Part shown: piece after piece, positions 56,599 through 64,000 of the stretch | How the letters are laid out: each line of letters opens with the position of its first letter | How positions within the stretch are numbered: the stretch's first letter is position 1 | Source: Prorocentrum cordatum | Lineage: Eukaryota > Sar > Dinophyceae > Prorocentrales > Prorocentraceae | Assembly (NCBI GenBank): GCA_963575745.1 | Contig: CAUYUJ010019282.1 | Span: forward strand, 200,680-264,679 | Length of the DNA stretch: 64,000 bases | Direction of reading: 5' to 3' | The notes under the pieces: model-generated | Seen by the model: only the letters and a program-made list of their open reading frames with translations | Databases searched by the model: none | What the model was told of the DNA's origin: nothing | Translations under genes and position numbers: made by a program

Positions 56599-58613
56599 GC
56601 CGAGCGCCTTCCCCTTGAAGCGCTCGGGCGAGTGACCTCCGCGAGGTCAACCCCGTTGATCTCGGTCAACAGCGCGGACACCTCCTTCAGCTCCTTGATC
56701 GACATGGCATTGTCGCCGATCAGGTCCGTGGCGCTCACCAGCGCCAGGATCTCCCTGTAGATCTTGCCCTTGACCTCGTCAAAGGCGCCGACGTCCATGG
56801 AGCTGCCAGCTCGTGCAGCTGGTCCTGCCAAGTCCTCCATGTCGCCACCTCCTCTAGCCCCCTCTGGGCTAGGCGCGGGCTGCACCAGCCCGGCGGACAC
56901 TGCCGCGCTCGCCGGTCCAGCCGACGAGCTCGAGCCTCCGTCCACGATCATCTGCCCGTGGAGGTCCGGCTCGCTCCCGGCTCTCTTGAGCCCTCTTGGC
57001 CCGTCTCGCAACTGCGGCGGGCGGCGCTCCTCGGCGGACACGCTCGCAGCACGCTTCCTCGATGCTGCCGGTGGCGTCGCCGGGGCGCCCGCACGTGGGC
57101 CTGCCATGGCCACGTCCGCGCCGGGTCCTGCCGCGGCGCCTCCTCCGCCACTGGCCGCGGCGGCTCCTCCGCCGCTGGCTGCGGCTGCTCCAGGCTGGGG
57201 CGCCGGCTGCGCCGCGCTCTCCTCCGCCTGAGCCTCGCGAGCACTCGCCCTCAGGTGGTACTCCGCCAGTCTCCGCTGGCCTGCCGAGTCCTTCATCAGC
57301 TCGGCCTCGATGCGATCGCGGCACTCTTGGGAGTGCGCGACCCGCGCCGACCCCCTTGCCATGAGGTCCGCGCAGCCTGGACACCCCGGAGTAGCTCCGA
57401 AGCGTTCGATGTCCTTCTTGAGTACGTAGCGTCTCCTGACCACGGTGTCGTGGTCCTCCTGCGTGTCTCTGGTCACGGTGATCGGGCCCACGGGCTGCGC
57501 GAGCAACGCCGCGGGGGAAACCTCCCACGGCAGTCCAGCAAGCCTGCCCCACGACCAAGGTGCCTCCGGCGACCATGCCTGGGCTCGATGTAGGCGCTTG
57601 AAGCCCCGGGCCCGCACCACACCCGACTGCGTCATGACGAGCAGCGCGCCTGTCCGCGAGTGGTAGCCCACGAAGTGCCCCATGAGCATCTTGGGGGCCA
57701 GCGTGCTCCTCTCGTCTCCGACTCCGAGAGGTCGATAGTGCACCCTCTCGCCGAACTCCGCCGCGAACTTCCTCCAGGGGCGGCCACGCCTCCGCTGCTC
57801 GGCCGACATGCCGTCGACGCCGAGCCTGAACTTGGAGATGGAGTCCGCGGCAAACTGGGGCAGCCACCTGACGATGGGATGCCCGGGCGAGACCTCGAAG
57901 CCGAAGGACTTCTGCATGGGGAAGAAGTTCGCTCGGATGACCTTCTTCACCTCCTTCACACTGGCTTCGACCTCGCCGTTGCTCTTGCGCTCGCCCTTGG
58001 GCGACTCCTGCGGGATACACTCGACATGCTGGCCCACGCCAACCATCACTGCATTCTTGATCGCACAGATGCTCGCCTCGCCGTCGGACTTGAGCACGAC
58101 GCGGCGGTGCCCGAGGTGCTTCAAGAAGCCCACGAGCCACTTGACCACGAAGTCGGACGCGGTCTTGTCCTTGACGGCGGTCGCCCCCTTCATGCCGCAC
58201 TTGCGGTCCGTCACCACTAAGATGGGGATGGAGCCGTCGTCCTCCACGTCCTGGACCTTCTCCCCGATGAAGGCGAAGTCCATGCCGACGACCGGGTCGG
58301 CGTCATCACGATCCTCAGGTCGCCGGGCGCGCTGGGCGCCTAGGCCGGCTGCCCGCACGCACTCCTCGCACCACGAGCGGTAGACCGCGTGTCCAGATGC
58401 CAAGTGCTGCTCCCGCTCTGCCTGCGTCGGCGCCCTGCCACGGCGCGCGACTCGAGCGGGTGCCACCTCCGGCGCCTGCTGCTCCTCCTCCTGGCCCACG
58501 TCTAAGTCGGTGAGCGGCGCTGAGCCCGGGCTCCCAGCCACAGCGCCGCCTCCTCCCGGCCTTACGGCAGGGCCTGCCGGGGAGGGACTGACGACCCGCC
58601 GTCGACCGGGCAC
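56589..58613 (-). CDS. Copia integrase with long C-terminal extension
   Basis: The frame (674 codons from a non-ATG opening) overlaps the Gag-protease frame by 52 bp. The N-terminal zinc motif is reduced to H-x6-C-x2-C (His 75, Cys 82, Cys 85). The catalytic core has Asp 112 (VGMDFAF), Asp 177 (LKSDGEAS) and Glu 216 in the SNGEVEAS block, the NGxxE of copia integrases. LMGHFVGYHSRTGA is the GKGY-like block after the core. About 250 residues follow, rich in Ala, Gly, Pro and Ser, low complexity, ending with a helical stretch (SIKELKEVSALLTEINGVDL). Integrase inserts the DNA copy, here with a 5-bp duplication. Catalytic residues appear intact. Confidence 0.92.
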   Translation of the reverse strand: MPGRRRVVSPSPAGPAVRPGGGGAVAGSPGSAPLTDLDVGQEEEQQAPEVAPARVARRGRAPTQAEREQHLASGHAVYRSWCEECVRAAGLGAQRARRPEDRDDADPVVGMDFAFIGEKVQDVEDDGSIPILVVTDRKCGMKGATAVKDKTASDFVVKWLVGFLKHLGHRRVVLKSDGEASICAIKNAVMVGVGQHVECIPQESPKGERKSNGEVEASVKEVKKVIRANFFPMQKSFGFEVSPGHPIVRWLPQFAADSISKFRLGVDGMSAEQRRRGRPWRKFAAEFGERVHYRPLGVGDERSTLAPKMLMGHFVGYHSRTGALLVMTQSGVVRARGFKRLHRAQAWSPEAPWSWGRLAGLPWEVSPAALLAQPVGPITVTRDTQEDHDTVVRRRYVLKKDIERFGATPGCPGCADLMARGSARVAHSQECRDRIEAELMKDSAGQRRLAEYHLRASAREAQAEESAAQPAPQPGAAAASGGGAAAASGGGGAAAGPGADVAMAGPRAGAPATPPAASRKRAASVSAEERRPPQLRDGPRGLKRAGSEPDLHGQMIVDGGSSSSAGPASAAVSAGLVQPAPSPEGARGGGDMEDLAGPAARAGSSMDVGAFDEVKGKIYREILALVSATDLIGDNAMSIKELKEVSALLTEINGVDLAEVTRPSASRGRRSAWA

Positions 58614-60475
58614 AGGTCCCAGCTCTCGCGGTGGTCGCCGAACGAGACTCTTCTGACGTGGCCTCCCTCGTTCTTCTTGATGTAGCCTGCGTAGATGCCC
58701 TTCTCAACATACAGCGGCACCACGCCCGACTCACTCCACACAGCATCACGGATGAGAGCGTCGACGCGGTTCACGATGTCCGAGCCGGCCGGGAGGATGT
58801 AGCCACCCTCCTTCGTCAGCCAGGTGGCCCGGCCCGTGCGGTGAGCCTGCGAGGCCGAGACCAGCGGCTTGTGGATGCTGGCCAAGCGTGCCTTCAGTCT
58901 GATCGGCTCGCTCCACTCGGATCGCCCTTGGATGCATACCCCGCCCGAGTCTGCTATGATCTCACCGCTGGCCGTCCGATAGCTCGCATTCGGATCGGCC
59001 GGGAGCCGCTCGCCCTTGGTGTTCTCAGGGAAGGTGGTCACGGCCGCGCCCGAGTCGAACGTGAACCTGATCCACTCCTGGTCGTCGACGGTCTCGTCGA
59101 AGCTGTTGAGCTCGAGCGTGCACAGCTCGAAGGAGCCAAGGTTCGTGGAACCCACCTGGCTCGCTGAGGGCGGTAGGCTGGTGATCGTGCTGTGGTTGCC
59201 GTCGTCCCAGTTGTCTCCGTAGACCGGCTGGCTCGAGCTTGACGCGGCACCGGGCTCGAAGGAGTTGGTGTCCCAGCGGCGATTATTGCCCTTGCCTTTG
59301 TCCTTGTCTGCGTCCTTGCCCTTGCCTTTGCCTTTGCTGCCCTTGCCGTCGCCGGTCTTCCCGCCAGGCAGGCGGACTGTGCACTCATTCGACGTGTGGC
59401 CCCAGCCCCCGCAGCGCCAGCACTGCACCGTCCGCTTGTCACGCGGCTTGGGAGCCTGGCCCTTCTTGCCGTTCTTGTCACCCTTACCTTTGGACTTGCC
59501 CTTGCCTCCTTTGTACAGCGAGTCAACGTCCATTGGATCACCCCGCTTCCGTCGGAGTAGGGCACCTTGCGACTGTCTCGACTCCAGGAAGCTCCTGATC
59601 TCTTCTACGACCTTCTCCGACGTGTCTAACCGATGCTTGTTCATCGCGAGGTGGAGTTCGAGCTCTTCCGGCACCATAGTCTCCAGGGCTGCAACCTTCA
59701 CGTCATCGTCGACCACCTTGCCCAGGCCGTCGGCCTTCTTCCTCTCGTACCGGCGGATGAGCTCCTCCCATTCCTCGAGCTTGGCGTACAGGTCGCTGAG
59801 AGTGCACCGCTGCGGGTTCATGATCTGCTTCAGGAGAACGCGGCGCTTGCCTCCTGAAGCTGGGTCCCAGCGCCTGATGAGCTTCCTCATCGCCTCAGCG
59901 CCGTTGCCCTTGGGAGTGTTCATCACTAGGGCAAAGCTCTCACCTTCTGTCAGCGTCTGGAGTGCGACGTACAGCTGGCTGACCTTCTCGCGGAGGTCTG
60001 GAATGAATTCATCTTCATCATCGTCGTCGCTGCCGAACCTTGCCTCCAGAACCTCCATGCTAATCACCGTGGTCTCCTGCGCCTGATCCTCCACCCACTC
60101 CAGCAGCTTGCGGAACTGCTCTCCGAAGACTGCCGTCAGGTACGCATTGGTTTTGCGGTACCACTCCAGGAACTTTGCTTCCTCATTCTTGAAGATGGAG
60201 GGCTTGCCTAACCCCTTGGTGTCCACAAGGGAAAAGGCCGGCGCAGACGACTTATCCTTTCGTTCATCAGACAGCTTCTGCACCGCATCGCCGAGCTGCT
60301 CGGCCAGTCGTGGTAGATCTCCCTGCGCCTGGACCTGCCGAGCGAGCTCCGTCCTGATCTGAACATTCTGCTGCTGCATCTGCTCGGCCTGCTGTGACAA
60401 CTGTGCATTCTGGAGCCTCAGCGCCTCCACGGCCGACTGCAGGCTAGCCAGGGCCTGCCTCTCTTGATCGTTCAT
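58562..60475 (-). CDS. gag: Copia Gag with aspartic protease
   Basis: The frame starts at ATG 60,475, about 290 nt after the 5' LTR, and runs 637 codons. Residues 1-70 form a Gln/Leu-rich coiled coil. Residues 75-310 are the UBN2/Gag-like capsid region (FLEWYRKTNAYLTAVFG, YAKLEEWEELIRRYERKKAD). A basic Lys/Gly tract (321-347) precedes a CCHC knuckle CWRCGGWGHTSNEC (352-365), which binds the RNA. A second Lys/Gly/Asp tract follows, then the protease active site FDSGA (473-477). It ends at TAA 58,562-58,564. The integrase frame opens 52 bp before this stop, in the -1 frame. No canonical slippery heptamer was seen in the overlap. Confidence 0.93.
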   Translation of the reverse strand: MNDQERQALASLQSAVEALRLQNAQLSQQAEQMQQQNVQIRTELARQVQAQGDLPRLAEQLGDAVQKLSDERKDKSSAPAFSLVDTKGLGKPSIFKNEEAKFLEWYRKTNAYLTAVFGEQFRKLLEWVEDQAQETTVISMEVLEARFGSDDDDEDEFIPDLREKVSQLYVALQTLTEGESFALVMNTPKGNGAEAMRKLIRRWDPASGGKRRVLLKQIMNPQRCTLSDLYAKLEEWEELIRRYERKKADGLGKVVDDDVKVAALETMVPEELELHLAMNKHRLDTSEKVVEEIRSFLESRQSQGALLRRKRGDPMDVDSLYKGGKGKSKGKGDKNGKKGQAPKPRDKRTVQCWRCGGWGHTSNECTVRLPGGKTGDGKGSKGKGKGKDADKDKGKGNNRRWDTNSFEPGAASSSSQPVYGDNWDDGNHSTITSLPPSASQVGSTNLGSFELCTLELNSFDETVDDQEWIRFTFDSGAAVTTFPENTKGERLPADPNASYRTASGEIIADSGGVCIQGRSEWSEPIRLKARLASIHKPLVSASQAHRTGRATWLTKEGGYILPAGSDIVNRVDALIRDAVWSESGVVPLYVEKGIYAGYIKKNEGGHVRRVSFGDHRESWDLCPVDGGSSVPPRQALP

Positions 60476-60744
60476 CGCAGCTGCCTGGCCTTGACGTACT
60501 TGAGGTACTCACCGAGCACCGACCAGAAACCCTTCAGGTACTTTTGCTTCAGCACCTTCGCCACCACGTGGCGCCACCTGCGCTGCGCCCTGCCGTCGGT
60601 CTGCTTGACCGGTGCCTCCTCGTCTGGCACCCACAGCCACACGCCACCAGCAGCCCCGCTATCGCTGCTCGACGCCGTGGCTGGAGTGTGCAGGGCGGGC
60701 CGCGCGGGAGCGCGGCCGGGCTGGTGCGCGCGAGCGCCGGTTAA

Positions 60745-60762
60745 ACCGACGCTCCGCTACCA
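60745..60762 (-). other. Primer-binding site of the copia element
   Basis: Immediately inside the 5' LTR the minus strand reads TGGTAGCGGAGCG. The TGG start complements a tRNA CCA end, and the rest resembles the complement of an initiator-Met tRNA acceptor arm, the usual copia primer, with one or two differences. The cognate tRNA is not in the window. Confidence 0.7.
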
Positions 60763-60851
60763 TGCAACGCTCCTTTGACACAAATGAGCTGCGGACGTCA
60801 AACGATATCGATAAGAACAGATACCACTGATTGTGCACGTGAAGGGAAACA
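60763..60851 (-). repeat. 5' LTR of the copia element
   Basis: An 89-bp repeat identical to 53,938-54,026. As the 5' LTR it should hold the promoter. No TATA box was seen; the minus strand carries TTCTTATCGATATCG. Confidence 0.95.
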
Positions 60852-60856
60852 CTTTC
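60852..60856. other. Target-site duplication CTTTC (right)
   Basis: CTTTC follows the 5' LTR and matches 53,933-53,937. Confidence 0.92.
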
Positions 60857-60875
60857 AGATCACCCATATTTATCT

Positions 60876-61042
60876 CACAAATCCTGGCGCTTGCACTCGC
60901 CACGCACGGCCCTGGGGGGGGGGGAGGAGGAAGCCTCCCCCAGGAGCGGAGGGTGCGGACCCGACCCAACTGCCCCGCAGCGCGCGGCCTCTCCGAGGCC
61001 AAGCGGGCAGACGCCGGTCGGGCCCGTGGGGGAGCACCACCC
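60876..61042 (-). repeat. Terminal direct repeat B2
   Basis: A 167-bp repeat matching 61,439-61,605 at 166 positions (the single difference is AACTGCC versus ATCTGCC on the plus strand). It holds an 11-G run. It forms the 3' end of the tyrosine-recombinase element. Confidence 0.92.
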
Positions 61043-61438
61043 CCCCCCCACACCCCCAGGGCGGGTAGGGCGGGCCAACGACAGCTCGTGGTCACTATGG
61101 ACCAGAAGAGAGGGCCCCATTGGGCACGTGAACGCAGCAGGCCGCTATGGGCCGCAACGAAGCCACTATGGGCCGCAAGGAAGCCACTATGGGCCGAGCG
61201 AAGCCCCCAGAGGGCGGAGGGCCGAAACCCGACACACGGCACGGTATTTATATCCCGCCCCAGTGCCAGGCGGAGGAAGCACGGCACGGCACTGCACCAC
61301 ACGACGCGAGCGGGAGGCGGAAGAGGGTCGACCAGCGCGCGGCCGACCAGCCGAGCGAGGGCGCCCCCGCGGCCAGCCGCGGGGTCGTTCACAGCGCGGG
61401 CGGATTTGTGCCAAGCAATAACTTCGTTATTCCGACCC
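61043..61438 (-). repeat. Segment A2 between the direct repeats
   Basis: In split-direct-repeat elements this segment equals the 5' terminal repeat A1, which here would lie beyond 64,000. It contains tandem CACTATGGGCCGCAAGGAAG units (about 61,140-61,205) and a TATA-like sequence. CAATAACTTCGTTATT near 61,416-61,432 is a short palindrome close to the junction with B1. Confidence 0.65.
61245..61252 (-). promoter_or_regulatory. TATA-like sequence TATAAATA in segment A2
   Basis: The minus strand reads GGGATATAAATACCG inside A2. If A2 copies A1, the same sequence would sit at the 5' end of the element, as its promoter. Most dinoflagellate genes lack a TATA box, so this may be an element-specific signal. 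Activity is inference. Confidence 0.4.
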
Positions 61439-61605
61439 CACAAATCCTGGCGCTTGCACTCGCCACGCACGGCCCTGGGGGGGGGGGAGGAGGAAGCCTC
61501 CCCCAGGAGCGGAGGGTGCGGACCCGACCCATCTGCCCCGCAGCGCGCGGCCTCTCCGAGGCCAAGCGGGCAGACGCCGGTCGGGCCCGTGGGGGAGCAC
61601 CACCC
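61439..61605 (-). repeat. Internal direct repeat B1
   Basis: The inner copy of the 167-bp repeat, 116 bp after the recombinase stop codon. See 60,876-61,042. Confidence 0.92.
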
Positions 61606-61720
61606 ACTGCAACGGCGCTCCCGCGGGCCACGCCCGGCGCTGCCACCCACTGCCCCCGCGTGCCGGGGGTGCGCCCACGTGTGTGCCGTGCAGACACGAC
61701 CACCAGACTGCGCGGGGTGC

Positions 61721-63505
61721 TCAGCCATCGCCATCGTCGCTGGACGACTCTGCCAAATGGGCTTCCGCGACCGACTGCCGCTCGAGCCGGGAAACGTTAA
61801 GGTATTTCATCCACGCGGGCTGATGCCAGCCGCCCGCGCGAAGAAGGTCGGTGACCGGTCCGCCCCTGGCAGCGATGTCCTGCGCGTGCCCGCGCCTGAA
61901 CGCGTGAGTGCCGAATGATTCCGCGTCGTGGCGCCCCATTTCGCCCAGCGCGCGGCGCAGCCGAGCACGTGCCGCGCCTGGGGACCACGCAGCCCAGATG
62001 GGCTGATGAGCTGGCTCGCCAACTAGCCAGGCCCCAAGAACGTGTACGGGACAGGTGACCGCGCACTCGTCGCACCAGCACTGCCGTGCCATCACCGAGC
62101 GGCTCTCGCGGTTCTTTCTCCTGGAGAGGTGCAGCTCGATCTTCTGATCGCCGACGACGAACGCGGAGGCCACGCAAGCTGCGGCCGCGCCATCTTCAAC
62201 CCGCACCGCGGGCAGGGCCTCCGAGGGTAGCCGAAGGAGGAATGCGTAGGCCGCCAGGCACAACATGGCGAAACGGCGACCCTCGTCACTGACGCGCAGG
62301 TGCGACACCAGACGGGCGACGTCGCGGCCCTGAAGGGCCATGCGCGCCTTCGCCTGCCAGCCCGAACGCTTCTCGATGGCGTTCTTAGCGGCGCGAACCG
62401 CCGGGTGCCTGAAGACTTCCACGGGCCTTGCGCGCCAACTGCCGCCGCGGGCGGACGCGCGCGTTGCCGGAAGATGAGAGGCGGGCGCGCGCCGGCATGC
62501 CACGAGGCACGCCTTCTTCACGTAAGTCACATAATTGCTGAAGGTCCCGGCGCACCTGAAGGTCGTGGACCACAGAAGCAGCCCCTCCAGGGTGGGCGGC
62601 AGTTCCTTCCCCCGTCGCTTTAAGACGCCCCTTGCGAATGTAACCCAGCACTCGAACCCGCTGCTGAGCGCGGGCAATGAGCGCGGGCATGCGCCCAGGA
62701 GAGCGCTCACCCGGGCCCTGCGCGCCCACGCTTTACCGGCCGCCGAGGAGGTGATGAGGGCTCTGGCCCGAGCAGCTTCGGCCCGCGGCCCGCGCATGTC
62801 ACGCCGACCCTCGCGCCCAGCGACTGAGAGCGCCCACCGGACCGCGGACACGGGGTCCTCCGGGGGAGCTGCATGCGCCCTGCCGCTGTCCTGGCGCCCG
62901 CGTTTAGCGCTGCGAGCGACATGCCGCAATTTCGCGCGCGCACCGTGGAGGATGACGAGACGGATTCGCTCGAGGGCGACCGCGTCGCGATGTCGGTCCT
63001 GCGACGGCCGACAAGGGGGGGGCCCGCGACGAACGCGGAACGCGCAAGCAGACCTGGGGGCAATCCCGGGCGACGGGGCGGGCGCAGGAGAAGCGCCCGC
63101 GCTGCCCCTGCCCAGCGCGGCTGGCGCGCCGCCGCGCTGGGCTGCCGCGATAGCCGCGCGGACCACCTCGCGGGCGTCGCAAGATAATGCCGCGGCGCCC
63201 CTGAAGTCTGCCAGGGTGACGCCAACCAAATCGCTCACGGCGTCGGCGCCGTTATCGGCAAGCAGCTCGGCAGCGGCGAACACAGGAAGAGGGCGTGCCT
63301 CAGGGCAAACCGCGCGAAGCTGAGCGAGCAATCCAGCCAGCGCCATCGCGCGAACACCGATGACATTCTCCAGGTGCGCCGACAAACCAGAGATGCCCTC
63401 GCGCGCCCACAGGCGAAGCGCGACCGCGACGTGCGCGAGGGAGGACGCCAACCCCTGCCCGACCTGGCGGGCGCACCCTGACCGATGAGTGAAGGCCAGA
63501 TCCAT
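61721..63505 (-). CDS. Tyrosine recombinase of the retrotransposon
   Basis: The first ATG is at 63,505; the frame is open 9 bases further and ends TGA at 61,721-61,723, giving 594 residues. Numbering below counts from 63,514. The N-terminal half is Ala/Arg-rich with an SAM-like helical part (FSNYVTYVKKACLVA, 326-340). The catalytic domain has Arg 428 in LLRLPSEAL, a cysteine cluster CWCDECAVTCPVH (479-491), His 537 and Arg 540 in THAFRRGHAQDIA, GGWHQPAWM (561-569) and the likely nucleophile Tyr 571. Such enzymes insert circular DNA copies by strand exchange and make no target-site duplication. All catalytic residues seem intact. The gene is in frame with the preceding RNase H frame but separated by TGA and 27 nt. 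Confidence 0.9.
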   Translation of the reverse strand: MDLAFTHRSGCARQVGQGLASSLAHVAVALRLWAREGISGLSAHLENVIGVRAMALAGLLAQLRAVCPEARPLPVFAAAELLADNGADAVSDLVGVTLADFRGAAALSCDAREVVRAAIAAAQRGGAPAALGRGSAGASPAPAPSPGIAPRSACAFRVRRGPPPCRPSQDRHRDAVALERIRLVILHGARAKLRHVARSAKRGRQDSGRAHAAPPEDPVSAVRWALSVAGREGRRDMRGPRAEAARARALITSSAAGKAWARRARVSALLGACPRSLPALSSGFECWVTFARGVLKRRGKELPPTLEGLLLWSTTFRCAGTFSNYVTYVKKACLVACRRAPASHLPATRASARGGSWRARPVEVFRHPAVRAAKNAIEKRSGWQAKARMALQGRDVARLVSHLRVSDEGRRFAMLCLAAYAFLLRLPSEALPAVRVEDGAAAACVASAFVVGDQKIELHLSRRKNRESRSVMARQCWCDECAVTCPVHVLGAWLVGEPAHQPIWAAWSPGAARARLRRALGEMGRHDAESFGTHAFRRGHAQDIAARGGPVTDLLRAGGWHQPAWMKYLNVSRLERQSVAEAHLAESSSDDGDG

Positions 63506-63532
63506 TGCACGCACGCCCAGCGCCCGAGCCGG

Positions 63533-64000
63533 TCATGGCCGGCGATGAGGAAGCCACGCGCTCGGATCGAACCAGGCATCGTCCAGCACCGGAGGAATCC
63601 ACTCCGCCCCCAAGCGATACAGCAGGGAATATGACTCGCGCGACGGCAGGTCGGCGATGTTGTCCACCGACGCCACACGCTGAACGTGCAGATTGCAATT
63701 CGCATCCAGCGCCATGCGCCAGATTGAGTGGACCAGGCAATTGTGGTCAAACTGCTTCGCCGCACCGGACCGGACGGCCCACTCGCTGCCTGAATTATCC
63801 GAAAAGATGTTCACGCATCGGCCCGACAGGAGCGGCTCAAAGGTGGCCAGGCCCAGCGCGATGCTGAGCACCTCCAGACCGCCGATTTGATTGTCGCGCC
63901 TTTCCCTGAAGAGCCGAAGCAGAGGCTCAGGCGGGGCGACATCGGTGAAGACAATGCGCCCGTCAATGAAAAGAACCGCGGCCACTCTAGCTGGATTCCC
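63533..64000 (-). CDS. RNase H end of the RT-RNase H protein, truncated by the window edge
   Basis: The frame is open to position 64,000 and ends TGA at 63,533-63,535. It reads AAVLFIDGRIVF (first catalytic Asp), GGLEVLSIALGL (Glu), NIFSDNSGSEWAVRSG (second Asp) and VASVDNIADLPSR (last Asp), the pattern of the RNase H domain of DIRS-type and related elements. It removes template RNA after reverse transcription. The reverse transcriptase itself would lie upstream, outside the window. After the TGA the same frame reopens as the recombinase. Confidence 0.85.
   Translation of the reverse strand, partial: GNPARVAAVLFIDGRIVFTDVAPPEPLLRLFRERRDNQIGGLEVLSIALGLATFEPLLSGRCVNIFSDNSGSEWAVRSGAAKQFDHNCLVHSIWRMALDANCNLHVQRVASVDNIADLPSRESYSLLYRLGAEWIPPVLDDAWFDPSAWLPHRRP

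Larger units (their letters stand above)
53938..60851 (-). mobile_element. Complete Ty1/copia LTR retrotransposon with 89-bp LTRs
   Basis: The 6,914-bp element is bounded by identical 89-bp TG...CA repeats and by CTTTC duplications. On the minus strand the order is 5' LTR, primer-binding site, Gag with CCHC knuckle and Asp protease, integrase, a methyltransferase-like segment, reverse transcriptase, RNase H, polypurine tract and 3' LTR. Integrase before reverse transcriptase defines copia. Coding uses three frames: Gag-protease to integrase and integrase to the next segment each need a -1 shift, and a TAG separates the last two segments. Identical LTRs mean recent insertion. Confidence 0.96.
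60876..64000 (-). mobile_element. Tyrosine-recombinase retrotransposon with split direct repeats, 3' part
   Basis: On the minus strand an RNase H end (from the window edge to 63,533) is followed by a tyrosine recombinase (63,505-61,721), then by two 167-bp direct repeats separated by 396 bp. RT-RNase H plus tyrosine recombinase instead of a DDE integrase defines the DIRS order. The B1-A2-B2 arrangement downstream of the recombinase is that of PAT/Ngaro-type split direct repeats. The 5' part, with the reverse transcriptase and A1, lies beyond position 64,000. The 3' terminus is inferred at 60,876 from the end of the repeat. Confidence 0.82.

Noticed and set aside
58562-58613. Classical -1 slippery heptamer in the Gag-integrase overlap
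   Set aside because: No X XXY YYZ sequence in the correct phase was seen; CCTCCCC is the nearest but does not fit.

Overview
The window is nuclear DNA of a dinoflagellate. Three observations support this independently. Two perfect or near-perfect copies of the dinoflagellate spliced-leader sequence (DinoSL) are embedded in the DNA, at 11,336-11,357 (minus strand, followed by truncated relics) and 51,285-51,304 (plus strand). One probable host gene, at 51.8-52.9 kb, starts with a bipartite plastid-targeting leader of the type used by secondary-plastid algae. The rest is very GC-rich, gene-poor DNA packed with microsatellites, minisatellites and retroelements. Species cannot be named from the sequence.

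Layout. 0-6.6 kb: simple repeats and a CCCAAGAGG-type minisatellite family, no gene. 6.6-11.36 kb (minus): a decayed but nearly full-length LINE (coiled-coil ORF1-like region, AP endonuclease, reverse transcriptase, C-terminal zinc motif) whose 5' end is capped by three nested DinoSL relics. 13.8-18.9 kb (minus): a second, more decayed LINE-like locus with an endonuclease domain. 19.4-20.2 kb (plus): a LINE 3' fragment with an RNase H signature. 20.3-29.5 kb: long microsatellites, including about 0.9 kb of CTA repeats, and several minisatellites. 29.5-37.25 kb (minus): a long, frame-broken coding region with a UPF1-like SF1 helicase. 37.3-51.3 kb: repeats, inverted-repeat elements, a diverged tandem duplication and a 3.4-kb CCATTA satellite with higher-order structure. 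51.8-52.9 kb (minus): the plastid-targeted gene with one predicted intron. 53.9-60.85 kb (minus): a structurally complete Ty1/copia retrotransposon with 89-bp identical LTRs and a 5-bp target-site duplication. 60.88-64 kb (minus): the 3' half of a tyrosine-recombinase (DIRS/Ngaro/PAT-type) retrotransposon with near-identical split direct repeats, running off the right edge.

How the parts relate. The two elements at the right are young: their terminal repeats are identical or 166/167 identical, and the copia sits only 24 bp beyond the inferred 3' end of the tyrosine-recombinase element. The two left-hand LINEs are old and broken. The DinoSL relics show that trans-spliced RNA has been copied back into this genome, and for the first LINE they imply several successive rounds. 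The intron of the plastid gene ends in an 86-bp sequence found again at 43.7 kb, also ending in CAG, which suggests an introner-like element. Most frame breaks could be real decay or long-read indel error. Where this matters the entry says so.
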